NCBI RefSeq assembly: GCF_000380245.2 | Contig: NZ_HG428743.1 | Span: 1-38,576 of the forward strand | Length of the DNA stretch: 38,576 nt | Direction: 5' to 3' | Origin: Bacillus massiliigorillae | Lineage (GTDB): Bacteria > Bacillota > Bacilli > Bacillales > DSM-1321 | Shown here: positions 17,463 to 25,388 of the stretch, one piece after another | Layout of the letters: every line of letters starts with the position of its first letter | Position numbering within the stretch: the stretch's first letter is position 1 | Notes under the pieces: model-generated | The model's input: only the letters and a program-made list of their open reading frames with translations | The model's database searches: none | What the model was told of the DNA's origin: nothing | Translations under genes and position numbers: made by a program

Positions 17463-17491
17463 AATATAAACCTTTTGAGAATGATTATCAA
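17463..17491 (-). promoter_or_regulatory. Sigma-A promoter of the Fur-controlled transporter operon
   Basis: TTGATA (17486-17491) and TATATT (17463-17468) on the minus strand with a 17-bp spacer, upstream of the lipoprotein gene. The -35 hexamer lies inside the Fur box. Confidence 0.7.
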
Positions 17492-17496
17492 TATCA
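17476..17496. promoter_or_regulatory. Fur box, two overlapping 7-1-7 motifs
   Basis: TGAGAATGATTATCA (17476-17490) differs at one position from the Bacillus Fur consensus TGATAATNATTATCA. A second motif, TGATTATCAATATCA (17482-17496), differs at two and is offset by 6 bp, the classic arrangement for two Fur dimers. It covers the -35 element, so repression by iron-loaded Fur is expected. Confidence 0.8.
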
Positions 17497-17679
17497 TTTG
17501 TGAAAAAACTATAAAAAATTTAGAATCGTCGTTTTTACTCTTAATTCACTAACCAACCTCTTCCAAAAACATCTATTTAGTATTCTTTTAAACTGTTCCA
17601 TAGAAAAAGAGTATGATCTAAACGACCATACTCCGAATATAATTCATACTATTACAAACGTTTGCAAACTACAAAAATA

Positions 17680-18564
17680 TCATGATTGATATGCTTTCAC
17701 ATATTCAAAAAAATCACGTACCACCTTTTTTGTAAACCTTTGTGTTTTCTTCACAATCCATAAATTTCGTGTTATGTTCACTTCATTTATCGATATTTCT
17801 CGCAATCTCCCTGATGCCAACTCACTTAATACCGTTAGTTTTGGTAAAATACTTACGCCTAAATCTGCTTCTACCGCACTTTTTATCGCTTGTGTACTTC
17901 CAATTTCCATGAAATTATTCAGCTTAGACAATATACCGTTTTCTCTTAAAGCCTCTTCGACAATCTGCCTCGTTCCCGAATTAGCTTCTCTCCAAATCAT
18001 TCTTTCATTTTCCAATTCATCAATCGATATAGCATTTTTCCATGGATGGTCTGTTGAACAAACAAGAATGAGTTCATCTTCTGCTAATTTTTCAACAGTG
18101 AAATCGGAGTGTTGGACAATCCCTTCCACAAAAGCTATATCTATTAAATCATTTGCTAAATCTTCTAATATACTTGGTGTGTTTTTAATAGAGAGTTTGG
18201 CATTCAGCTCCGCATTTTGTTTTTTAAACCTGCCTAATACATTAGGTAAGTAGTACTCTCCTAATGTAAATGAAGCTCCTACTCGTAATGTTTCATTGTA
18301 TTTACCTATTGCTTGATTAACAGCTTCTTGTGATTGATTAAACTCATTTACAATCGTTTTCGCATAAGAATAGAGTAGTTCTCCTATTTTCGTAACTGTT
18401 AATTTATTATTTGTCCGATCAAACAGCAATGCCCCATATACATCCTCTAAATGATGAATATGCCTTGTAACAGCAGGCTGTGTCATGTAATTTAACCTCG
18501 CTGCCTGACTAATACTGCCTTCTTCTACAACTAAACAAAAAAGTTTAAGATGTTCGATATTCAA
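17680..18564 (-). CDS. LysR family transcriptional regulator
   Basis: A 294-residue LysR-type regulator. The N-terminal winged helix has the family pattern (LKLFCLVVEEGSISQAARL, then PAVTRHIHHLE and LLFDRTNNKLTVTKIG), followed by a linker helix and the two-lobed effector-binding domain (GASFTLGEYYLP onwards). The start is TTG at 18564: GGAGG lies 7 nt upstream and the nearby ATG is in another frame. It is divergent from the chromate-type transporter genes, with a 21-bp palindrome between them, so it probably controls that pair. It resembles CysL/YwfK-like regulators, but that is a family impression only. Confidence 0.9.
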   Translation of the reverse strand: MNIEHLKLFCLVVEEGSISQAARLNYMTQPAVTRHIHHLEDVYGALLFDRTNNKLTVTKIGELLYSYAKTIVNEFNQSQEAVNQAIGKYNETLRVGASFTLGEYYLPNVLGRFKKQNAELNAKLSIKNTPSILEDLANDLIDIAFVEGIVQHSDFTVEKLAEDELILVCSTDHPWKNAISIDELENERMIWREANSGTRQIVEEALRENGILSKLNNFMEIGSTQAIKSAVEADLGVSILPKLTVLSELASGRLREISINEVNITRNLWIVKKTQRFTKKVVRDFFEYVKAYQS

Positions 18565-18722
18565 ACATACCCCTCCATGATAATACCTCTTATACTACCA
18601 TTCATATTAATCTAACTATTCTTATTTTAGTATAAAGCGAAACTTTGCTTGGTGGGGATTTTCTTTGCATTCATTGAACCAATCGGGTTCTTATTAGCGC
18701 TTAAACGAGATAAGCATACTCT

Positions 18723-18743
18723 GGTATAACGATTTGTTATACC
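18723..18743. promoter_or_regulatory. Candidate LysR operator
   Basis: GGTATAAC, five bases, then GTTATACC: a perfect 8-bp inverted repeat containing the T-N11-A pattern of LysR sites. It lies between the divergent LysR and chromate-type transporter genes. Confidence 0.65.
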
Positions 18744-18836
18744 CTATGTTACATCGGCAATTTACCAGTATTATCTATTCTGATAACGTAATATAACAAG
18801 AGGAACTTATTACTTTATTTGAAAAGAGGGAGCAGG

Positions 18837-19454
18837 ATGTATCGACAATGGAAGCAATTATGGGATATATTTTTCGTGTTTTTTAAAATCGGACCAACTA
18901 CTTTTGGTGGTGGGTTTGCGATGATTCCTATTATTGAGAAAGAAATTGTAGAAAAACGCAAATGGCTCTCTAAAGAGGAAATCACGGATATGTTTGCATT
19001 GTCTCAGTCCATTCCTGGTGCAATCGGTGTGAATGTTGCAACATTCATTGGCCAAAGAGTAAATGGGCTAAAAGGTGCCTTAGCCGCCATGATAGGTATT
19101 TCCTTCCCTACTTTTTTCATTGTTTTATTATTAGGCCTCGCATACTTTTCTATGGCGGACAATCAATTGTTAGAAGCTGCCTTTATTTCGATCCGGGCTA
19201 CGATAGTCGCACTGATCGCTTATGCAGCTATTAATATAGTGAAAACGGCTGCCGTAGATAAAATGACAGTCGTTCTCATGCTCATAGGGATTCCTGCACT
19301 TTTTTTCCTTCACCCTATTTTGGTTTTATTATGTGGAGCAATTGTAGGTGTATATTCCACCTATGTGAAACGTAGAAGAATGCTCCAATCAAATAAAAGC
19401 AATCTACCTACTTCCACTGATGACAAATCAATAAAGCGAGTGAAAGGACTATGA
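18837..19454 (+). CDS. Chromate transporter family protein, first subunit
   Basis: A 205-residue short-chain CHR (ChrA-half) membrane protein with about five to six hydrophobic segments. The family signature is present: GPTTFGGGFAMIPII, then RKWLSKEEITDMFALSQSIP and GAIGVNVATFIG. In this family two half-length proteins together export chromate or transport related oxyanions. The frame opens with TTG at 18819, but GAGGG lies 6 nt before the ATG at 18837, which also begins the usual N-terminus. The C-terminus is basic and cytosolic. Its stop overlaps the next start (ATGA). Chromate itself is unproven; many members are of unknown substrate. Confidence 0.9.
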   Translation: MYRQWKQLWDIFFVFFKIGPTTFGGGFAMIPIIEKEIVEKRKWLSKEEITDMFALSQSIPGAIGVNVATFIGQRVNGLKGALAAMIGISFPTFFIVLLLGLAYFSMADNQLLEAAFISIRATIVALIAYAAINIVKTAAVDKMTVVLMLIGIPALFFLHPILVLLCGAIVGVYSTYVKRRRMLQSNKSNLPTSTDDKSIKRVKGL

Positions 19455-19993
19455 TTCTTTTGGATTTGTTTATTACATTCGTCTATATCGGGTTAGTTTC
19501 ATTTGGTGGAGGGTACGCTATCATTCCTGTTATTCAACAAGAAGTGCTCAAACATAAATGGATGACAGCTCAACAATTTACAGATATGATTGCTATTTCA
19601 GGCATGTCACCCGGCCCTATCGCTACTAATAGCGCTATTTTAGTAGGTTATAATACGGAAGGTTTACTAGGAGCAACTATAGCTGTCATTGGGATGATTC
19701 TTCCTTCTCTGTTCTTAGTTGTTCTTGTCGCTACATTTTTTATGAAATTTCATCATAAGCCTATAGTGAAATCGATTTTTTATGGTTTACGCCCTATTGT
19801 TGCTAGTTTAGTTATCTACGCAGCTTTGAGCTTTGCCCATACGAACCACCTACTAAACCTTACATTCTCGTGGTATACGCTCAGTTTATGGATCATCTTT
19901 GGACTATCATTTATTGCTTTAATTAAATTTCGTTGGTCACCTTTGTATGTGATATTACTTTCGGGGCTGGTTGGGGTTGTACTTTATTCGTAG
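19451..19993 (+). CDS. Chromate transporter family protein, second subunit
   Basis: A 180-residue short-chain CHR membrane protein. It carries the second copy of the signature (LVSFGGGYAIIPVIQQEV, KWMTAQQFTDMIAISGMSPG) and a conserved GPIATNSAILVGY stretch. Hydrophobic segments fill most of the rest. Translation is coupled to the first subunit by a 4-nt ATGA overlap. The two are antiparallel homologues in known pairs and would function together in the membrane. Transcription probably ends at the hairpin 20167-20212. Confidence 0.9.
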   Translation: MILLDLFITFVYIGLVSFGGGYAIIPVIQQEVLKHKWMTAQQFTDMIAISGMSPGPIATNSAILVGYNTEGLLGATIAVIGMILPSLFLVVLVATFFMKFHHKPIVKSIFYGLRPIVASLVIYAALSFAHTNHLLNLTFSWYTLSLWIIFGLSFIALIKFRWSPLYVILLSGLVGVVLYS

Positions 19994-20011
19994 TACGTGA
20001 CTTATATAGAA

Positions 20012-20162
20012 GAAAAGCGTAAGCGCCCTGCTAAGCTCCGTATGTGCTGGAGCTCTCCAACCGAGATAAAGGAAACACGAAGAGCCGATAGGCGATTCGA
20101 TGTTGACTTATCGTAGGGAGGATGGCGAAGCACACTAGGAGCTGGGAGCTTGCGCTAGACAA
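20012..20162. repeat. GC-rich intergenic repeat with imperfect terminal inverted repeats
   Basis: A GC-rich block stands out from its AT-rich surroundings. Its left end (20017-20039, GCGTAAGCGCCCTGCTAAG onward) pairs imperfectly with its right end (20138-20155, GGAGCTGGGAGCTTGCGC), so it can fold on itself. It begins GAAAAGCG and ends TAGACAA, which resembles a dispersed intergenic repeat I recall from other Bacillaceae genomes. That recollection was not checked. No protein is encoded. Confidence 0.55.
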
Positions 20163-20166
20163 CAAA

Positions 20167-20212
20167 AAAGAAGAAAACAACGTTTCTTCGTGGTAAGGTT
20201 GTTTCCTTCTTT
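20167..20212. terminator. Long hairpin terminator containing copy 4 of the AACAACGTT motif
   Basis: AAAGAAGAAAACAAC (20167-20181) pairs with GTTGTTTCCTTCTTT (20198-20212) with one mismatch, a 16-nt loop and A/T runs at both ends. It would terminate the chromate-type transporter transcript. Confidence 0.7.
20170..20189. repeat. Copy 4 of the AACAACGTT-centred motif
   Basis: GAAGAAAACAACGTTTCTTC, identical over 20 bp to the copy at 8416-8435. Confidence 0.6.
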
Positions 20213-20340
20213 TATTACATCATACTCCACAGATGTTAGATATCTTATGCTGTTTAATAGGCATCCAAATGCTTGAAAGTACCTACTTAAAAGCTCGTCC
20301 ATTTAGTTACGGTTTTAGCAGACAGACTAGTCCGAACTTT

Positions 20341-20466
20341 TTAAGTGTTTTTTAACTTACGAATATATGATTCAGATATTCCTAGTAATGTAGCTAGTTT
20401 TCAATTTGATAATTTGGGGTGACGCTTCATCGCCTCCTGTAATTGCCATAGCTTAGTGATTTTCAT
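20341..20466 (-). pseudogene. Small helix-turn-helix gene with an internal stop
   Basis: The minus-strand frame from ATG at 20466 to the stop at 20341 reads MKITKLWQLQEAMKRHPKLS, then a TGA (20401-20403), then KLATLLGISESYIRKLKNT. The second part is a clear helix-turn-helix. A TGG-to-TGA change would explain the stop. No ribosome binding site is visible, so it may be a fragment of a larger phage- or transposon-type gene. I see nothing else in 20214-20720. Confidence 0.35.
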
Positions 20467-20732
20467 TCTTAAGGCTGATTAGATGATGCAACGGAAATAC
20501 CTCATAGCAATAGTTATCAATTTTATTTCAATATAATTTAATCCTTTCCTTGTTTTTATAACTCCATCATTACAATTTATCAATCATTCATCCTCTTAAG
20601 GATTCATTACTTACACCTATAACCAAAATATTACGAAAATACCGTCTAAATGGAAAAAAGTGAAGATACCACAAATAATAACAATACTGATAAAATAATT
20701 ATATTAAAAAATTATTTATTTAGGAGTAAACG

Positions 20733-21179
20733 ATGATTGAAAAAATGATTCTATGTAAACATCCCAAGGAACAAAATGCACCTTCTAACCTCTTATGTAG
20801 TGCTGTTCTTATTTTTAAAGAAGGGCACCCACTCGTTTATGCCTATTGCGACATCCTAATAGAAAATGAAGATATCCACATCCAGTCACACGGATGGGGT
20901 ATTGCTACCGAAAGCATGATCAAAAAAATACAGATGTATGTACGAAATAAAATAGATGCGATTGAAACAGGTAAAATCCCAACTTTTGCTGAAGCATGTA
21001 AACGAAGAGATACCCTTCTTCGTAAACAAGGTCGTTATTTCGAAGAGGAAATAAAACATGTAGAAATCACAGAAGAAGAACAAGAAATATTACATACGTC
21101 TCATGTTGAATTAGAGGCGATGAAAGCTCAAGTTCGTAAAGAAATGCAAGAGCTTATCAAAAAGGTGAATGGCGAATAG
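20733..21179 (+). CDS. Hypothetical protein, unknown function
   Basis: A 148-residue soluble protein I do not recognise. The first half looks like a small beta-rich domain (SAVLIFKEGHPLVYAYCDIL, then HIQSHGWGIATESM). The second half is highly charged and helical, with likely coiled-coil character (residues 75-148, rich in E, K, R and Q). There is no signal peptide or membrane segment. TTAGGAG lies 7 nt before the ATG, and a hairpin terminator follows 26 bp after the stop, so it is probably an independent gene. Confidence 0.75.
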   Translation: MIEKMILCKHPKEQNAPSNLLCSAVLIFKEGHPLVYAYCDILIENEDIHIQSHGWGIATESMIKKIQMYVRNKIDAIETGKIPTFAEACKRRDTLLRKQGRYFEEEIKHVEITEEEQEILHTSHVELEAMKAQVRKEMQELIKKVNGE

Positions 21180-21204
21180 ATTTATAATCTTTGTTTCAAG
21201 CAAA

Positions 21205-21241
21205 GAAACCCCACTTCAAGCTAAGCTGGAGTGGGGCTTTT
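21205..21241. terminator. Terminator between convergent genes
   Basis: CCCCACTTCAAGC and GCTGGAGTGGGG arms (21209-21236, one mismatch and one bulge) end in CTTTT on the plus strand, with a T-rich flank on the minus strand. It serves the unknown gene and the amidohydrolase gene. Confidence 0.8.
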
Positions 21242-21244
21242 CAT

Positions 21245-22870
21245 TTAGATAGAAACTACCTTATCTTGCTCATATACTTTTTGGCCATCCATCACTGTTA
21301 CAGCCACTTTTGTTTGTAAAATTTCTTCTGCAGGAACAGTGAAGAGATTGCGATCTAAAATAATAATATCTGCTAGTTTGCCAGTTTCGATTGTACCTAG
21401 TTCATTTTCACGGAAAACACTATAGGCAGATCCTACTGTGTATGCTCGTAACGCTTCTGCTAGTGTTACTTTTTCTTGTTCATTCCACGTATCTTCTAAC
21501 GTAATATCCTTACGCGTAACAGCATGATATAGTTCTAGCATTGGTTCTAAAGGAACAATTGGATAATCACTGCTATACGAAACTTTTGCTCCAGATCGAA
21601 GCAATGTAGCATTCGGATAAATATAAGCATATTTCTCTTGGCTTACACGTGTTGTATGACTTTCCCTTGGCATCAACGCCATGTGGAATGGTTGAATGGA
21701 TGGCATAACACCCAATTCCTCAAAACGAGGAATATCTTCTGGCGCAATGACTTCAATATGTTCTAAGGCATGTCTAGAATCACGTACACCATTTTCTTTC
21801 TGTGCTTTTTCATATAAATCTAAGCCTAAACGAACGGCTCCGTCACCGATTGTATGGAAACGTATTTGGAAGCCTTCCTGATCAGCTTCTAAAACCCATT
21901 TTTCTAATTTCTCAACTGTATAAGCAAGCTCACCTTTTGTTTCTGGTTGATCAACATACGGGTCAAGCATATATGCTGTATAGCCCGTCACAACTCCATC
22001 AATAAACTGCTTTAAACCAGCTAATTGAAGCTTGCCCGAGTTATATAAAGCACGTTGTTCTTTCGCTTTTTCAATATCACCGTTCAATGGTGGATACAAA
22101 TGAAAACGAGTTGTTAGTTTATTCATTTCATCAAATTCTTTGTAAACACTGTAGGCTTCTAGCTTTTCATGTGCGCGACTCGCATATAAATCATTGACTG
22201 ATGTTACCCCTAGAGCTGCTGCGTGATCAAGAAATTGACTAACCATTTCACTCAGCTGTTCTTTTGAAAAGTCATAGGCATAATCTGTCACTAATGAAAT
22301 AGCCGTTTCAATCAGAATACCTGATGGTTCTCCTTCATTATCCTTATAAATAATTCCGTAATCAGGGTTTTCCGTATCTCTTGTAATTCCTGACACCTCA
22401 AGAGCCTTTGAATTAACCCATCCATAATGCCCTTCTGCATGCAGCAGTATAACTGGACGATTCTCTAATACCTCATCTAATAAATAACGAGTTGGAAAAT
22501 TTTTTTCTCCCCAAGCTGTATGGTCCCATCCTGTTCCAATAATCCACTCGGCATCTTGATGTGCTTCTGCGTACTCGCTTACTCTCTGCACAGCTTCTTG
22601 AGAAGATTTTACATCTACTAAAGAAACACAATAATGGCTAAATAAACTACCTAACATAATATGCAAATGGGCATCATGAAAGCCCGGCATAACAAGACGA
22701 TCACCTGCAGAGATTACTTCCGTTTCAGGTGAAATGTAATCTTGTATTTCAGCTTCATTCGCAACATGAATAATTTTATTGTCTTTAATAGCAATTGCCA
22801 ATGCTTCTGGTTGATCTTGTAAGCCAGTAAAAACGGCGTTTCCTTTAATAATCAAGTCTGCTTTTGTCAT
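21245..22870 (-). CDS. YtcJ-type amidohydrolase
   Basis: A 541-residue metal-dependent amidohydrolase of the YtcJ/N-substituted formamide deformylase-like branch. The HxH metal motif is in GFHDAHLHI at about residues 68-76. Further landmarks are the HTIGDGAVR stretch, HALEHIE, and YSSDYPIVPL near residue 455. The N-terminal and C-terminal beta segments typical of the fold are present (ADLIIKGNAVFTG; GKLADIIILDRNLF). The frame opens with TTG at 22897, but GGGAG lies 9 nt before the ATG at 22870. It follows the APC permease by 16 bp and shares its sigma-54 promoter, suggesting hydrolysis of an imported amino-acid-like or amide compound. Confidence 0.88.
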   Translation of the reverse strand: MTKADLIIKGNAVFTGLQDQPEALAIAIKDNKIIHVANEAEIQDYISPETEVISAGDRLVMPGFHDAHLHIMLGSLFSHYCVSLVDVKSSQEAVQRVSEYAEAHQDAEWIIGTGWDHTAWGEKNFPTRYLLDEVLENRPVILLHAEGHYGWVNSKALEVSGITRDTENPDYGIIYKDNEGEPSGILIETAISLVTDYAYDFSKEQLSEMVSQFLDHAAALGVTSVNDLYASRAHEKLEAYSVYKEFDEMNKLTTRFHLYPPLNGDIEKAKEQRALYNSGKLQLAGLKQFIDGVVTGYTAYMLDPYVDQPETKGELAYTVEKLEKWVLEADQEGFQIRFHTIGDGAVRLGLDLYEKAQKENGVRDSRHALEHIEVIAPEDIPRFEELGVMPSIQPFHMALMPRESHTTRVSQEKYAYIYPNATLLRSGAKVSYSSDYPIVPLEPMLELYHAVTRKDITLEDTWNEQEKVTLAEALRAYTVGSAYSVFRENELGTIETGKLADIIILDRNLFTVPAEEILQTKVAVTVMDGQKVYEQDKVVSI

Positions 22871-22886
22871 TCTGATTCTCTCCCTT

Positions 22887-24227
22887 TTACTGTTCAATTG
22901 TTAAATCCATTTGTGGTGGTCTTTGTTTTAACCCTTTTGTTAAAAACAATAAATAAATCAAACCACACACAAACCAAATACTTCCTAGAATTTTAGAATG
23001 TGAATCTAAATTTATAAGCAACCATATATCTAAAACAGCTCCAATAAGAGGAATGATTAAATATAAAAGTGTTCCTTTAACAGATCGTTCTTTCTTTCTA
23101 ACGTAAAAATATGAAATAACGGATATGTTTACACACGTAAAAGCAAGAAATGCGCCAAAATTGATAAAAGAAGCTACTAAACCTAAGCTCAACACTAATG
23201 AAAGTAAGGCAAAGGCACTAATTAACAAAATATTATTTACTGGAGTATTCGTCTTTGCATGTAATGTACCGAAAAACTTCTTCGGTAATTGTCCATCGCG
23301 CCCCATTACATATAGAACACGAGATGCACTTGCCTGTGATGACATTGCAGAGCCAAAAGCCGTAACAGCATATACAGCTAAGAAGAAAGAGGCAAATGTC
23401 TTTCCACCAACCATTTTAATAATTTCATGAGCTGCTGAATCGGGATTCGCAAATGTGCTGTAATCTGGCCAAACACTATGTGCAAAATAAGCTACTACTA
23501 TGAAGATAAACCCACCTGTTAGGGTAATGATGTACACGGCACGAGGAATTGTTTTCTTTGGTTCAATCGTTTCTTCCGCAAATGTTGTTGCTGTATCAAA
23601 GCCAAGGAATGAAAAACATAAAAGTGCGGCTCCAGATACTATAAATGAGAAGGGCTGTTCAGGGTTGTAGAAAGCATCGAAGTTGAAGAAACTGCCTGTC
23701 CCAGTTCCTGCTGAGATTTCTTTTATACAAAAACCAATAAAGATACAAATAAACGCTAAAGTAAAAATCGTAATGAGGGTATTAGCCTGAGATGCGAGTT
23801 TAACACCTTTAATATTAATAATCGTAACAAGCGTTAACATTCCAAGAATCCATACATAGCCTGGAATAGAAGGAAATGCTGCAGAGAAGAAAATACTAAA
23901 TAACAAATAGTTTACAAGAGGAATAAACAAATAATCCATTAAGATTGCCCAACCAACTAAGAAGCCAATATAAGGATTAAGGGCTTGTTGCGTATAGGCA
24001 TAAGCTGAACCAGCTGAAGGAATGACTTTTGCCATTTGCCCATAACTATAAGCAGTAAATAACATCACTACTAAGGCTAGCAAGTAGGCTCCCGGTACCA
24101 TACCATGTGATAATTCAGCAGCAATACCATATGTACTAAATACCGTTGCCAGTGCCATAAATGAAAATCCAAATAAAACGACGGGTAACAAAGTTAACGT
24201 AGGCTTCATTTCTTTTTGTTTCGACAT
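22887..24227 (-). CDS. APC superfamily amino acid/polyamine permease
   Basis: A 446-residue membrane transporter with about 12 hydrophobic segments. The APC pattern is clear: a first helix ending in a FSTYGIAAE-type unwound segment, GQMAKVIPSAGSAYAYTQQA in helices 2-3, GFDTATTFAEETIEPKKTIP in the conserved loop after helix 6, and GRDGQLPKKFFG after helix 8. AAAGGAGG lies 7 nt before the ATG. A sigma-54 promoter sits 43 bp upstream of the start, and the amidohydrolase follows, so the pair probably takes up and degrades a nitrogen source. The substrate is unknown. Confidence 0.9.
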   Translation of the reverse strand: MSKQKEMKPTLTLLPVVLFGFSFMALATVFSTYGIAAELSHGMVPGAYLLALVVMLFTAYSYGQMAKVIPSAGSAYAYTQQALNPYIGFLVGWAILMDYLFIPLVNYLLFSIFFSAAFPSIPGYVWILGMLTLVTIINIKGVKLASQANTLITIFTLAFICIFIGFCIKEISAGTGTGSFFNFDAFYNPEQPFSFIVSGAALLCFSFLGFDTATTFAEETIEPKKTIPRAVYIITLTGGFIFIVVAYFAHSVWPDYSTFANPDSAAHEIIKMVGGKTFASFFLAVYAVTAFGSAMSSQASASRVLYVMGRDGQLPKKFFGTLHAKTNTPVNNILLISAFALLSLVLSLGLVASFINFGAFLAFTCVNISVISYFYVRKKERSVKGTLLYLIIPLIGAVLDIWLLINLDSHSKILGSIWFVCGLIYLLFLTKGLKQRPPQMDLTIEQ

Positions 24228-24269
24228 AAATTTCCTCCTTTTACAAGTTAATAAAGTTATTAACTATCT

Positions 24270-24285
24270 TGCAAAAAATGTGCCA
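24270..24285 (-). promoter_or_regulatory. Sigma-54 (SigL) -24/-12 promoter of the permease-amidohydrolase operon
   Basis: TGGCACATTTTTTGCA on the minus strand matches the consensus TGGCAC-N5-TTGCA exactly, with GG at -24 and GC at -12. Transcription would need a sigma-54 activator encoded outside the window. Confidence 0.8.
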
Positions 24286-24362
24286 TTTTGTAGAATACTC
24301 CACAAAACCTCCATTAATAGTGCGTTTTTATTCACATATGTAATGATAGAAAAAAACAGATG

Positions 24363-24378
24363 TATTCAGTTATGAATA
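24363..24378. promoter_or_regulatory. Candidate upstream activating sequence for the SigL promoter
   Basis: TATTCAGTTATGAATA, a perfect 6-bp inverted repeat about 80 bp upstream of the -24/-12 promoter, where an enhancer-binding protein would be expected. Position is the only evidence beyond symmetry. Confidence 0.4.
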
Positions 24379-24441
24379 AAATATGCAAGGATGAATTCTC
24401 CCGCAAAACTCTGATAAATGTTGATTTTTATATAAAAATTA

Positions 24442-24468
24442 AGGGAACCTCGATGAATGAGGTTCCCT
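24442..24468 (-). terminator. Second terminator downstream of the TetR gene
   Basis: AGGGAACCTC (24442-24451) pairs perfectly with GAGGTTCCCT (24459-24468). On the minus strand TTAATTTTTA follows. Confidence 0.65.
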
Positions 24469-24482
24469 GTTCATGACATAAA

Positions 24483-24506
24483 CAAAAAAAACTGTCAAAA
24501 TGACAG
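24483..24506 (-). terminator. First terminator downstream of the TetR gene
   Basis: CTGTCA/TGACAG arms (24492-24497 with 24501-24506) are followed on the minus strand by nine Ts. A related hairpin is at 29144-29166. Confidence 0.7.
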
Positions 24507-24507
24507 C

Positions 24508-24603
24508 TTAATCTTCTGCTAATGCATATGTTCGTACAATCTAAGTTGCATTATCTTTTGATGCCAAAGGATGATGTTCAATGCCCTTTATGTAAAGATA
24601 ATC
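24508..24603 (-). pseudogene. Possible 3' remnant of a decayed gene
   Basis: A minus-strand frame directly after the TetR gene reads DYLYIKGIEHHPLASKDNAT, a TAG stop, then IVRTYALAED and TAA. The hairpin terminator lies immediately after. This looks like the tail of a lost gene that kept its terminator. The family is not recognised and chance is possible. Confidence 0.25.
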
Positions 24604-24617
24604 TTAGGTACGTTGTT

Positions 24618-25175
24618 TCATTCAACGCCTTTTAAAAATATTTGAGAAAAGCGCTCCATAAGCTCCATTCTCTTTTTCTTATCAACCTTTGGATTAAAAG
24701 TAATAATTCCATTGACTGTTGCAGCTGCAATCTGACCAGCAGATTCAATATCTTCAATTTGCCATTCATTTTCTCTATTTCCAGCACTAAAAATATCATA
24801 GTACATGTCCACATATCGCTGTTCGAATTCTTTTATTTTTTCCTCAATATGTTTTGATTCATGTTCTCTAGCATAAAATTCAAGAATTGCTGTTTGCAAA
24901 GGATAGTAGGCATCCATTTTAATGGATAATTCGTTAAATAAATAAAACTTTTCTCTATTGCTCTGACATTTTTTCTCTTCCTCATGCCATCTTTCAAACC
25001 ATTTTTCATCTTCAATATTTATAATTTCTAAAAAGAGATTTTCTTTTGTTTTAAAATGATAATATAGATTCCCTTTACTGCTGCCAGAATATTTCACAAT
25101 ATCCCCAGTTGTAGTAGCATTATAACCATTTTTAATAAATAGTTCTTTTGCCACCTTTAGTATCTTTTCTCTCAA
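24618..25175 (-). CDS. TetR family repressor
   Basis: A 185-residue TetR regulator. The N-terminal helix-turn-helix reads ILKVAKELFIKNGYNATTTG, then SGSSKGNLYYHFKTKENLFL, the strongest part of the family signature; the ligand-binding helical domain follows. The frame extends to an ATG at 25217 with no ribosome binding site. AGGAG lies 8 nt before a TTG at 25175, whose product starts MREKILKVAKELF as TetR proteins do, so 25175 is preferred. It is divergent from an MFS efflux gene with a strong palindrome between them, so it very likely represses that pump and is released by a toxic ligand. Confidence 0.9.
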   Translation of the reverse strand: MREKILKVAKELFIKNGYNATTTGDIVKYSGSSKGNLYYHFKTKENLFLEIINIEDEKWFERWHEEEKKCQSNREKFYLFNELSIKMDAYYPLQTAILEFYAREHESKHIEEKIKEFEQRYVDMYYDIFSAGNRENEWQIEDIESAGQIAAATVNGIITFNPKVDKKKRMELMERFSQIFLKGVE

Positions 25176-25302
25176 ATTTTTCACTCCTACTGTGAAGAAA
25201 TTTTCATTGTTATTCATTATAGCATAAACAATAACTATTCGTTTCTATGGCTTATCATACTGCTTATCCATTTAAATTCAAAAAAACCCACGCAATTTTC
25301 AC

Positions 25303-25331
25303 TTGAATAAACTATTTTTATAAGATATACT
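25303..25331 (+). promoter_or_regulatory. Sigma-A promoter of the MFS efflux gene
   Basis: TTGAAT (25303-25308) and TATACT (25326-25331) with a 17-bp spacer. The TetR-type operator starts 8 bp downstream of the -10. Confidence 0.75.
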
Positions 25332-25338
25332 CCTCCCA

Positions 25339-25358
25339 TAGACCGTACGGTCGGTCTA
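25339..25358. promoter_or_regulatory. TetR-type operator
   Basis: TAGACCGTACGGTCGGTCTA contains two overlapping symmetries: the perfect 12-bp palindrome GACCGTACGGTC, and TAGACCG/CGGTCTA arms around six bases. Lying over the expected transcription start of the MFS gene, it fits repression by the adjacent TetR protein. Confidence 0.85.
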
Positions 25359-25388
25359 TAAAATATGATTAAAAAGGAGAGAAATTAG

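Noticed and set aside
17650..17665. cre-like palindrome TACAAACGTTTGCA near the end of the LysR gene
   Set aside because: Three mismatches to the cre consensus, and it lies downstream of a gene rather than at a promoter.
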